From: Vibrio sp. HI00D65
Lineage (GTDB): Bacteria > Pseudomonadota > Gammaproteobacteria > Enterobacterales > Vibrionaceae
Reading direction: 5' to 3'
NCBI RefSeq assembly: GCF_001635455.1
Contig: NZ_LWEH01000025.1
Location: 62,001 to 126,000, forward strand
Length of the DNA: 64,000 nucleotides
Shown here: in pieces, positions 56,430 through 64,000 of the stretch
Position numbering within the stretch: the stretch's first letter is position 1
How the letters are laid out: each line of letters opens with the position of its first letter
Notes under the pieces: model-generated
What the model was told of the DNA's origin: nothing
Database searches by the model: none
Seen by the model: only the letters and a program-made list of their open reading frames with translations
Translations under genes and position numbers: made by a program

Positions 56430-56868
56430 TAATTCTGGCTTCAGTTTACTAGAGGTACTTATCTCTTTTCTGCTGATTGGCGTTGCGTCGTTAGGGCTGG
56501 TTAAATTACAGGTGTACGCGGAACAAAAGTCGGATCATGCGCTCCAGAGTGTCGAAGCTTTGCATTTTGCAGAAAGGCAGATGGAGTTTTATCGAACTCG
56601 CGCGCTCAATGTTAGTGGTGCGGTAGGGCTTATTCCCTTTGAGGAACTAAATCAGTCGAGCTACTGTCTCAACATCGCGAGTTCAGATCCGTTCTCCGGT
56701 TTGTCGGGTTCTGCATATTCAATGACATGTGAAGTTACTAATGCGAGCGGAGCCTTATCTGGTGCCCTCAAAAACATTATTGTCACAGTTGCATGGCAAG
56801 ATCGTATGAATCGTACGCAAAGTATTTACCTCGAAACTATGCTCTCGAAATACAGTGAGTTTGACTAA
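56419..56868 (+). CDS. pilV: PilV-like minor pilin
   Basis: 149 aa. Prepilin site NSG/FSLLEVLISFLLIGVASLGL with Glu5, followed by the PilV words LVKLQVYAEQKSDHALQSVEALHFAE. It overlaps the preceding gene by 11 bp and ends the pilin operon. Confidence 0.9.
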   Translation: MISNNSGFSLLEVLISFLLIGVASLGLVKLQVYAEQKSDHALQSVEALHFAERQMEFYRTRALNVSGAVGLIPFEELNQSSYCLNIASSDPFSGLSGSAYSMTCEVTNASGALSGALKNIIVTVAWQDRMNRTQSIYLETMLSKYSEFD

Positions 56869-57164
56869 TCCCTGAGCAAACGTTTACTGCATGCCAAGTC
56901 TTACGCCACTCCTTTTACAGACAATTTTCACTCCTCGGACATTGTTTAATTACTGGTTAAACTCATGTGTATGGAATAGTGTTTTTTTGTTTTTATATTG
57001 TTGTAGTTGTATGGTATTTTTGCAAAATATGTCTCCATTTATGAAACTTAGGATGGAATCTTGTGCTTTTTATGGGGGCTTTTAATAGAATATGTGTTGT
57101 ACCAATAGGCCGTAGTAAAAACTTATATTAGGCCTAAACAAACAACATCACATATGGAGTTACA
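56869..57164. other. Intergenic gap before the AbgT gene, 296 bp
   Basis: T-rich in the middle. I see no clear terminator for the pilin operon and no gene; it must hold the AbgT gene's promoter. Confidence 0.35.
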
Positions 57165-58727
57165 ATGAGTAACCAAGCCGTAAAAAAAGCACCATCGACT
57201 GACAAGATCAGTGGAATGGATCGCTTTCTAAACTTCATTGAACGCGCCGGCAACAAAATTCCAGATCCAGCAATCCTGTTCTTCTGGGCTCTAGTTATCG
57301 TATGGGTAGCATCTGCACTTTTGTCGAATCTTTCATTCGATCTAATCAACCCTCAAACGGGTGCTGCTCTAGAAGTAAATAACCTACTGACTGGTGAAGC
57401 GCTGGCTCGCTTCCTAGCGAATATGGTTACTACGTTCACAGGCTTCGCACCACTAGGCATCGTACTTGTTGCTATGCTAGGTGTTGGCGTTGCAGACTCT
57501 TCAGGCTTCATTACTACTGGCCTTAAGAAGATGCTGAACTTCACGCCAGCTAAGCTACTTACGCCAATGCTAATCTTGGTTGCTATCGTGTCTCATACAG
57601 CAGCTGATGCAGGTTACGTTCTAGTAATCCCTCTTGGCGGTATCATCTTCCATGCTGCGGGTCGCCACCCTCTAGCGGGTATTGCAGCAGCATTTGCTGG
57701 TGTATCAGGTGGTTTCTCTGCGAACTTCATTCCTTCAGGTATCGACCCGCTACTCGCTGGCTTCACGCAAACAGCGGCAAACGTTCTTGACCCTGAATAC
57801 GTGATTAACCCTCTAGCGAACATCTTTTTTACTGGCCTATCTTCAGTTCTTATTGTTGCTATCGGTTGGTACGTAACTGAGAAGATCATCGAACCTCGCC
57901 TAGCGAACACGCCAGTTGATGAAGATGCTGAAGAAGCACCTGATCTAGGTTCGTTCACTGCAATTGAATCAAAAGCATTCAAATACGCAGGTTGGGCAAT
58001 GGTTGCTGGTATTGGTCTGCTTGTTGCAGCTCTAATCCCTGAGAACTCTGCATTGCGTTCTCCTGAAGGTGAGCTAACAGCATTCTCTGCACCAGTTATG
58101 AAGTCTATCGTTCCTCTGATCTTCATCCTGTTCATCATCCCAGGTATCGTTTACGGCCGTGTAGCGGGTACTTTCAAGAACAGCAATGACGTAATCAAGG
58201 CGATGTCTGAGACAATGGCTACGATGGGCGCGTACATTGTAATGTCGTTCTTCTGTGCACAGTTCCTATCGGCATTCGGTCAATCAAACATTGGTACTAT
58301 GCTGGCACTTTACGGTGCTGAAGGCCTGAAAGCGATGGACCTTCCTGGTGAAGCGACAATCGTTGGTATGATTCTACTAACGGCTTCAGTTAACCTTCTT
58401 GTTGGTTCAGCTTCGGCTAAGTGGGCTCTTATCGGTCCAATCCTAGTTCCAATGCTAATGGTTGTAGGTATCTCTCCTGAGCTATCTCAAGCGGCTTACC
58501 GTGTTGGTGACTCAGTGTCTAACATCATCTCCCCACTAATGGTGTTCTTCCCACTGGTTGTTGTTTACTGCCAACGCTACGTTAAGTCTACAGGTATCGG
58601 TACTCTAGCTTCTCTAATGATGCCATTCTCGATTGCAATGCTAATCGGTTGGTCTATCTTCCTGCTAGCTTACTGGGCTCTTGGTGTCCCACTAGGTATC
58701 CAAGCACCTTACACTTATACAATGTAA
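57165..58727 (+). CDS. AbgT-family transporter
   Basis: 520 aa, many membrane helices. Family landmarks: FLNFIERAGNKIPDPAILFF at the start, SHTAADAGYVLVIPLGG near 147, GGFSANFIPSGIDPLLAGFTQ near 182. AbgT members import p-aminobenzoyl-glutamate or export antibiotics such as sulfonamides; the sequence does not tell which. Followed by a strong terminator. Confidence 0.93.
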   Translation: MSNQAVKKAPSTDKISGMDRFLNFIERAGNKIPDPAILFFWALVIVWVASALLSNLSFDLINPQTGAALEVNNLLTGEALARFLANMVTTFTGFAPLGIVLVAMLGVGVADSSGFITTGLKKMLNFTPAKLLTPMLILVAIVSHTAADAGYVLVIPLGGIIFHAAGRHPLAGIAAAFAGVSGGFSANFIPSGIDPLLAGFTQTAANVLDPEYVINPLANIFFTGLSSVLIVAIGWYVTEKIIEPRLANTPVDEDAEEAPDLGSFTAIESKAFKYAGWAMVAGIGLLVAALIPENSALRSPEGELTAFSAPVMKSIVPLIFILFIIPGIVYGRVAGTFKNSNDVIKAMSETMATMGAYIVMSFFCAQFLSAFGQSNIGTMLALYGAEGLKAMDLPGEATIVGMILLTASVNLLVGSASAKWALIGPILVPMLMVVGISPELSQAAYRVGDSVSNIISPLMVFFPLVVVYCQRYVKSTGIGTLASLMMPFSIAMLIGWSIFLLAYWALGVPLGIQAPYTYTM

Positions 58728-58764
58728 GATTGAACTAAGCAAAATTAAGCTTTATTCATTACTA

Positions 58765-58792
58765 AGCCCGCACCGAAATGTGCGGGCTTTTT
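58765..58792 (+). terminator. Terminator of the AbgT gene
   Basis: The stem agcccgcac / gtgcgggct with a six-base loop is followed by tttttc. Confidence 0.93.
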
Positions 58793-58957
58793 CTATTATT
58801 TAGATAGAGATAAAGATATAGTTAGAATTAATAACTAACCTCTATTATCTAGCAGGTGGTTATTGTTCATCACCTCTTTGTTGTCCATCATCACTAAGAT
58901 TAGGTATGCTTCACCGCATACCTTTTTTGTTTCTATTGTTTGTTTTTGGAGTCCCCT

Positions 58958-59506
58958 TTGTCAGACCATCAATTCACCCCTCAAGATGAAATCTTCATGC
59001 GACGTGCCATCGAAGTGGCCAAAAAAGCTGAGAGTGAGGGAGAGGTACCCGTCGGTGCTGTGCTGGTAAAAGATGGTGAGATTATCTCTGAAGGGTGGAA
59101 CCGTTCGATTGGTAGCCATGACGCAACAGCGCATGCTGAAGTGGAAACCTTGCGTAAAGCGGGGCAAGTTCTGGAAAATTATCGACTGCTTGATACCACC
59201 TTGTATGTCACGCTTGAGCCATGTCCTATGTGTGCGGGTGCCTTGTTACACAGCCGAGTGAAGCGCATTGTTTTTGGCGCGCCAGATCTAAAAGCAGGTG
59301 CGGCAGGGACGGTGTTGAATTTGTTTGAAAGCCAAGCTTCTTTCCATTATGCCGATGTTGAGCACGGGTTATTAGAAGACGAGTGTCGCGAGCAACTACA
59401 GGCGTTTTTTAAGCGTCGTCGAAAAGAGATAAAAGAGAAGCGAAAGCAAGAGCGTCTGTTGGAAGAGAAGCAGCTGGAAGCTGACAAGGCTCGTAAAAAG
59501 AAATAG
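58958..59506 (+). CDS. tadA: TadA, tRNA adenosine deaminase
   Basis: 182 aa from a TTG at 58958, six bases after GGAG (MSDHQFTPQDEIFMRRAIEV). Zinc deaminase motifs HAEVETL and PCPMCAGALLHSRV are intact. It converts A34 to inosine in tRNA-Arg(ACG). The Lys/Arg/Glu-rich tail (about 155-182) is longer than in E. coli (167 aa). An upstream TTG at 58940 is less likely. Confidence 0.94.
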   Translation: MSDHQFTPQDEIFMRRAIEVAKKAESEGEVPVGAVLVKDGEIISEGWNRSIGSHDATAHAEVETLRKAGQVLENYRLLDTTLYVTLEPCPMCAGALLHSRVKRIVFGAPDLKAGAAGTVLNLFESQASFHYADVEHGLLEDECREQLQAFFKRRRKEIKEKRKQERLLEEKQLEADKARKKK

Positions 59507-59518
59507 CCTTTAGTCTAA

Positions 59519-59541
59519 GGCACTCTCATCGTTAGAGTGCC
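59519..59541. terminator. Hairpin between tadA and the convergent small gene
   Basis: A perfect 8-bp stem (ggcactct / agagtgcc) with a seven-base loop. No good T-tract on either side, so termination is uncertain. Confidence 0.5.
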
Positions 59542-59565
59542 AAACAAACTTATTGGCCTTAGTGT

Positions 59566-59697
59566 TTACTCGGCAAGCATCTGCATGAAAGCACGGTTAC
59601 GCCAAATGATCTTCTTCTTATTATTTGAAAGCATACGCTTACGACGGTTTGCAGCAACGGTCTTATCAAGGCGTTTCGATTTCAGTTTCTTCATCAT
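59566..59697 (-). CDS. Very small, highly basic protein
   Basis: 43 aa on the reverse strand: starts MMKKLKSKRLDKTVAANRRK and ends RNRAFMQMLAE. About 14 of 43 residues are Lys or Arg, with one Trp. GGAAA lies about 10 bases before the first ATG. No domain is recognised; the composition suggests RNA or ribosome binding (inference). It is convergent with tadA and has clean start and stop signals. Confidence 0.65.
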   Translation of the reverse strand: MMKKLKSKRLDKTVAANRRKRMLSNNKKKIIWRNRAFMQMLAE

Positions 59698-59999
59698 TTC
59701 AATGATTTCCTATTGGTCGTCTGAGTGTGTCGTTTGGACTAACGACTTAATTATAGTGTGATTCGTCTGTTTGTTCTGTCGCGTAGAAGCTGACTTAGAA
59801 GAGCAATTCTATTCTTAAGCCTCTAACTTCGGCCAATGGTCTAGCCAAACAGAACGTTAATCTTGATTGTGGTGTGTCGTTATAAGGTGCAATTGTTACT
59901 GTAATATGACACTGCCTTTTATCCACACCACTCCTTTGTGTAAGGGATAGAAAGCGCAATAAAAAAGAGCAATACTGGAAGGCATTGCTCTTTTGGTTT
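59698..59999. other. Intergenic gap, 302 bp
   Basis: Promoter side of the small basic gene, then the 3' flank of mltF with its terminator at 59963-59994. Nothing else recognised. Confidence 0.35.
59963..59994 (-). terminator. Terminator of mltF
   Basis: On the reverse strand, aaaagagcaat / attgctctttt with a ten-base loop is followed by tt. The stem is flanked by A and T runs, so it can also work forward. Confidence 0.85.
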
Positions 60000-61568
60000 C
60001 TAGTTCGAAGACTCAGAACCGCTAACTGTTGATTCTGCAGCGCTGATGCTGGAGTCAGCCCCAGAAGTCTCTAAAGGTGGAATAACGCTCAATCCTTCAA
60101 GACTCTCTTCTTGTTCTTTATTACGTTTATTAACATGGCCGATGATGCTTTGGTAATAACGGCGAATGTTCTCTACGTAGTTTCTAGCTTCATCACCACG
60201 TGCATAACCATAACGAGTTTGACTGAAGTATTTCTTCTGTCTCAGTAGAGGCAGCCTGTCTTTTACATCACCCCAAGCATCAGGGTCTCCGCCTTGCGCT
60301 TTGGTTAAGCGGCGTGCATCCATCATGTGTCCGTAACCGACGTTGTATGAAGCAAGCGCAAACCAGATCTTTTCGTGTTGTTTGATTGAATCTGGTACTC
60401 GGTTAACGATACGACGCAGGTATTCAACGCCACCTTGTACCGACTGTTTAGGGTCGAGACGGTTAGTCACACCAACGCTCTTCGCTGTCGGCAGTGTCAG
60501 CATCATCATGCCACGAACACCAGTTGGTGAGCGTGCGACTGGGTTCCAGTGCGACTCTTGATATGCCAGTGCGGCAATCAAACGCCAGTCAAACTCTTGC
60601 GAATACTTCTGAAACAGTAGCGACCATTTTGGTAGCTTGCTGTCTAGTGCGCGGATAAAGGCACGAGTATCAACGTAGTCAAAAGTGCCAATGTGACCAA
60701 TGTACTTTTCTTCTAGCAAAGCAAGTTGACCAGACTGTTTTAGATTGCCGAAGAACTCAATCAGCAATGCGTAAAGGCTTTCATCTTCAGACTTCTCTAA
60801 GTACCAAGAGATAGGCTGGTCTTCCGTTAGCTCAAACGCCAGCGCTACGTCTGGGTATAGGCGTTGTGCCAGCGACAGCTCGATTGAGTCGGCAACCGTG
60901 AATAGGCGCTCGCCTGTTGATACTTCTTTTAGCAAGTCATTGATATCAGCATCTCTAACTGCTTCGTAGATGAAGTCTTGGTGTGTGTTCTGTAATTGCT
61001 TAAGTGTTGGTTCAAAGTGCGAGTCTTTGACCACAACTAAAGAGGGCGTCAGAGTCTCCTTATGTGACGCGTCTTGTGATTCAGCTTGCGCTTTGATGAA
61101 TTTAGTCTGGCGCTCGTTCTCAAACTTGATCAGTTGATCTAGGTTTCTTGGACGCCATTGGCCTTTTTTGTACACCACCTGTTGGCTTACATAGTAATAA
61201 GCAGGCGCTACACGATAAGCACGAGTCAGCTTGTTATTTTGCGTTAACCCCGTAGCGATAAGGTCGATCTCGCCTTTATTTAGAGCTGGGAATAGGCCCG
61301 ATAGACGGTAAGCCGGTTTAACCTCAAGCTTAACCCCCAGTTCTTGTGCAAACTCACGAGCCAATTCGTAATCGAGGCCAGAAGGGCCATCAGGACCAAT
61401 GTAATAGGAGAGTTGGTTATTCAGAGTACCGACACGAAGCACGCCACGCTCTCGTATCTGCTCGAGGACACTTTTAGGTTCAGATTCAATCTGGCATGCG
61501 GTTAGCCCAAACAGAGCGATACCCAGCAGAAAGAACTTAGACGAAAAGATGAGAGAAAATTTAGGCAT
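60000..61568 (-). CDS. mltF: MltF, membrane-bound lytic murein transglycosylase
   Basis: 522 aa from the ATG at 61568. Signal with lipobox LTAC (FLLGIALFGLTAC). Residues about 35-270 are a periplasmic solute-binding (SBP_3-like) domain (VLRVGTLNNQLSYYIGPDGP, GLDYELAREFAQELGVKL). About 295-450 is an SLT domain with catalytic Glu in LIAALAYQESHWNP and SPTGVRGMMMLT. It cleaves peptidoglycan glycan strands. The Ser-rich, low-complexity tail (last about 40 residues) is dispensable-looking. Confidence 0.95.
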   Translation of the reverse strand: MPKFSLIFSSKFFLLGIALFGLTACQIESEPKSVLEQIRERGVLRVGTLNNQLSYYIGPDGPSGLDYELAREFAQELGVKLEVKPAYRLSGLFPALNKGEIDLIATGLTQNNKLTRAYRVAPAYYYVSQQVVYKKGQWRPRNLDQLIKFENERQTKFIKAQAESQDASHKETLTPSLVVVKDSHFEPTLKQLQNTHQDFIYEAVRDADINDLLKEVSTGERLFTVADSIELSLAQRLYPDVALAFELTEDQPISWYLEKSEDESLYALLIEFFGNLKQSGQLALLEEKYIGHIGTFDYVDTRAFIRALDSKLPKWSLLFQKYSQEFDWRLIAALAYQESHWNPVARSPTGVRGMMMLTLPTAKSVGVTNRLDPKQSVQGGVEYLRRIVNRVPDSIKQHEKIWFALASYNVGYGHMMDARRLTKAQGGDPDAWGDVKDRLPLLRQKKYFSQTRYGYARGDEARNYVENIRRYYQSIIGHVNKRNKEQEESLEGLSVIPPLETSGADSSISAAESTVSGSESSN

Positions 61569-61897
61569 CAAAATGAAATCTCGAAAAGTGGAAGCCCCTT
61601 TATACCAAACCCCGCCAGACTGGCAAAGCAGGTTTCTTTAAACAGATGTAAAAGTGGTGATAAATGCAGCAAAAACACCATTTGCTCAGAAACATGAAAA
61701 AAATCACGCAAACGGTTGCCTTTGGTGTTACGTCACAAAAAAAAATGCTTTATAATGCGCTCGCATTGAAGAGGTGGAATCGGCATAGGTTTTTAAACCT
61801 TCGGGAATAGCTTCGAAGAGAACAGTTAGGTTTTTCCTTTAACCCACTGAATTTATTCCAATATCACCTTAATCAACTGCATAAGAGACCTAAGCAC
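61569..61897. other. Divergent mltF-purL control region, 329 bp
   Basis: Holds the PurR operator (61706-61721) and a -10 (TATAAT, 61751-61756) for purL. The leader downstream of it (about 61790-61860) contains tttaaacc / ggtttttaaa words that can pair. No gene seen. Confidence 0.5.
61706..61721 (+). promoter_or_regulatory. PurR operator of purL
   Basis: acgcaaacggttgcct matches ACGCAAACGTTTGCGT at 14 of 16 positions. It lies 30 bp before the TATAAT at 61751, where bound PurR with guanine or hypoxanthine would block RNA polymerase. Confidence 0.85.
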
Positions 61898-64000
61898 ATG
61901 AGAATTTTGCGTGGCTCCCCAGCTCTATCTGAGTTTCGTGTTAACAAGCTTTTAGAGCTTTGTCGTGAATTAAGCTTACCTGTAACAGGTATTTACGCTG
62001 AGTTTGCTCACTTTGCTGATTTAATAGCAGACCTAGACGCGTCTGAAGTTGAGAAGCTAGAAAAGCTACTGACTTACGGTCCAACGATTGAAGAGCATGA
62101 ACCTGAAGGTTTACTGCTGCTTGCTACTCCTCGTCCAGGTACTATTTCTCCTTGGTCTTCAAAGTCGACAGACATCGCTCACAACTGTGGTCTTGATAAA
62201 GTCGTTCGCCTTGAGCGCGGTACCGCTTTTTACATCGAGACATCAACAGAACTTTCTGAGCTTCAACTGGTTGAACTGAAAGCGATTCTTCACGATCGTA
62301 TGATGGAAGTGGTTTTCACTGACTTCGAATCTGCGGCAGCATTGTTCACCGTTGCTGAACCGGCACCTTATGCGGAAGTTGATCTTCTTACAGGTGGCCG
62401 TAAAGCGCTTGAAGAAGCAAACGTTACCCTAGGTCTCGCTCTTGCAGAAGATGAGATTGATTACCTACTTGAAAGCTTTGTAACCAAGCTCGAACGTAAC
62501 CCGACTGATATCGAGCTAATGATGTTTGCACAAGCGAACTCAGAGCACTGTCGTCACAAGATCTTCAACGCTGACTGGACTATCGACGGCGTTATGCAAG
62601 AAAAATCTCTGTTTAAAATGATCAAAAATACGTTTGAAGTGACACCTGATAACGTACTTTCTGCTTATAAAGATAACGCGGCTGTTATGACGGGCTCTGA
62701 AGTAGGTCGCTTCTTCCCAGATCCTAAAACTCGCCAGTACAACTACCACCAAGAGAAAACACACATCTTGATGAAAGTTGAGACGCACAACCACCCAACA
62801 GCTATCTCTCCATGGCCGGGCGCATCAACAGGTTCAGGCGGTGAAATCCGTGATGAAGGCGCAACAGGTATCGGTGGTAAGCCAAAAGCTGGTCTTGTGG
62901 CATTCTCTGTATCTAACCTTAAGATCCCGAACTTTGTTCAACCTTGGGAAACTGACTTCGGTAAGCCAAGCCGTATCGTTAATGCTTTGGACATCATGCT
63001 TGAAGGTCCTCTTGGTGGCGCCGCATTCAACAACGAATTCGGTCGTCCAAACCTACTAGGTTACTTCCGTACTTACGAAGAGAAAGTAAACTCTCACGCA
63101 GGTGAAGAAGTTCGTGGTTACCACAAGCCAATCATGCTGGCTGGTGGCCTAGGTAACATCCGTGACGAGCACGTTCAGAAGAAAGAGATCCCAGTAGGTG
63201 CAAGCCTAATCGTTCTAGGTGGTCCTGCAATGAACATTGGCCTTGGTGGCGGTGCGGCATCTTCAATGGATTCTGGTTCTTCTTCTGAAGATCTTGACTT
63301 CGCTTCGGTACAACGTGAAAACCCAGAGATGGAGCGTCGTTGTCAGGAAGTGATCGACCGTTGTTGGCAGTTAGGTGATGCGAACCCAATCGCATTCATC
63401 CACGATGTGGGCGCGGGCGGTATTTCAAATGCACTTCCTGAACTCGTTGACGATGGCGAGCGTGGTGGTATCTTCAACCTGCGTGACGTGCCAAACGATG
63501 AGCCGGGTATGAGTCCACTAGAGATCTGGTGTAACGAGTCTCAAGAACGCTACGTAATGGCGGTTGCAGACAAAGACATGGCAACGTTCGACGCTATTTG
63601 TAAACGTGAACGCGCACCTTACGCAGTGGTTGGTAAAGCTACTGAAGAGCGTGAACTGAAACTTGAAGATTCACACTTCGACAACACGCCAATCGACATG
63701 CCGATGGACATCCTATTAGGTAAAACACCTAAGATGCACCGTGACGCAAAAACGCTAAAAGCGAACAACCCAGCGATTGACCGTTCTGGTATCGAAATGA
63801 ACGAAGCAGTTGACCGTGTTCTTCGCCTACCAACTGTCGCAGAGAAAACATTCCTTATTACTATCGGTGACCGCTCGGTAACTGGCCTTGTTGCTCGTGA
63901 CCAAATGGTTGGCCCATGGCAGGTTCCTGTTGCTAACTGTGCGGTAACGGCAGCAAGTTACGACTCTTACCACGGTGAAGCGATGTCTCTTGGCGAGCGT
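61898..64000 (+). CDS. purL: PurL, phosphoribosylformylglycinamidine synthase (5' part)
   Basis: 701 codons are in the window; the gene runs off the right edge (full length is about 1300 aa). It starts [20 protein letters not shown], the usual N-terminal PurS-like domain. The linker and first AIR-synthase half follow, with the signature [20 protein letters not shown] (from about residue 295) and [14 protein letters not shown]. The glutaminase domain lies outside. It makes FGAM from FGAR, glutamine and ATP in purine synthesis. Under a PurR operator. Confidence 0.97.
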   Translation, partial: MRILRGSPALSEFRVNKLLELCRELSLPVTGIYAEFAHFADLIADLDASEVEKLEKLLTYGPTIEEHEPEGLLLLATPRPGTISPWSSKSTDIAHNCGLDKVVRLERGTAFYIETSTELSELQLVELKAILHDRMMEVVFTDFESAAALFTVAEPAPYAEVDLLTGGRKALEEANVTLGLALAEDEIDYLLESFVTKLERNPTDIELMMFAQANSEHCRHKIFNADWTIDGVMQEKSLFKMIKNTFEVTPDNVLSAYKDNAAVMTGSEVGRFFPDPKTRQYNYHQEKTHILMKVETHNHPTAISPWPGASTGSGGEIRDEGATGIGGKPKAGLVAFSVSNLKIPNFVQPWETDFGKPSRIVNALDIMLEGPLGGAAFNNEFGRPNLLGYFRTYEEKVNSHAGEEVRGYHKPIMLAGGLGNIRDEHVQKKEIPVGASLIVLGGPAMNIGLGGGAASSMDSGSSSEDLDFASVQRENPEMERRCQEVIDRCWQLGDANPIAFIHDVGAGGISNALPELVDDGERGGIFNLRDVPNDEPGMSPLEIWCNESQERYVMAVADKDMATFDAICKRERAPYAVVGKATEERELKLEDSHFDNTPIDMPMDILLGKTPKMHRDAKTLKANNPAIDRSGIEMNEAVDRVLRLPTVAEKTFLITIGDRSVTGLVARDQMVGPWQVPVANCAVTAASYDSYHGEAMSLGER

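Noticed and set aside
56891..57085. 64-aa frame before the AbgT gene
   Set aside because: Low-complexity Leu/Phe/Cys translation of a T-rich stretch, with no ribosome-binding site.
59537..59761. Forward 74-aa frame after tadA
   Set aside because: Antisense to the basic 43-aa gene, whose start, ribosome-binding site and composition are more convincing.

Overview
The window is chromosomal DNA of a Vibrio, probably from the Harveyi/Splendidus side of the genus. Three things point there. The conserved block ssrA-smpB-ratA-ratB-bamE-recN-nadK-grpE ... dnaK-dnaJ has its usual gammaproteobacterial order. The tmRNA encodes the tag ANDENYALAA. A minor-pilin cluster lies directly after dnaJ, as in V. 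cholerae. Species cannot be fixed without a search.

Layout. (1) 1-6.1 kb: accessory-looking genes, namely a truncated CxxC zinc-ribbon protein, a methyltransferase fused to an HNH nuclease domain, a DUF429 (RNase H-fold) protein, a secreted M15 peptidase and a secreted protein with four tandem retropepsin-like domains. (2) 6.1-41.7 kb: a complete Ysc-family type III secretion system (T3SS1 type): exsE-exsC, pilotin (exsB), exsA, exsD-vscB-C-D-E-F-G-H-I-J-K-L, two chaperone/effector pairs, a hydrolase/LysR pair, the reverse-strand operon vscN-O-P-Q-R-S-T-U, and the forward operon vopN-tyeA-sycN-vscX-vscY-vcrD-R-G-V-H-vopB-vopD. (3) 41.7-53.3 kb: core genome with ssrA, smpB, ratAB, bamE, recN, nadK, grpE, a dicarboxylate/amino-acid symporter, dnaK and dnaJ. 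(4) 53.4-56.9 kb: type IV minor pilins. (5) 57-64 kb: AbgT transporter, tadA, a tiny basic protein, mltF and the 5' part of purL.

How it works together. ExsA (activator), ExsD (anti-activator), ExsC (anti-anti-activator/chaperone) and ExsE (secreted brake) form the secretion-coupled switch known from Pseudomonas and V. parahaemolyticus. Candidate ExsA sites share one geometry: an A-tract, a GNC-like box, a TGNNA-like box, then a -10 hexamer about 45 bp after the first A. They lie before exsD, exsC, the new effector's chaperone gene, the vopS chaperone gene, vopN and, more weakly, vscN. This ties both effector modules to apparatus expression. VopS is the Fic AMPylator. The other effector (963 aa) has a C-terminal ADP-ribosyltransferase-like region in which the usual first-strand Arg is His, plus a long central region I do not recognise. 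VopQ is not present in this window.

The T3SS block abuts the 3' end of ssrA, the locus used by the VPI-1 island in V. cholerae. This suggests an insertion hotspot, but no integrase or duplicated ssrA end was seen in the window.

The most interesting items are the hybrid ADP-ribosyltransferase effector, the methyltransferase-HNH fusion beside a DUF429 gene, the four-domain retropepsin protein, and a 9x7-bp tandem repeat between perfect inverted repeats in the dnaK-dnaJ gap.
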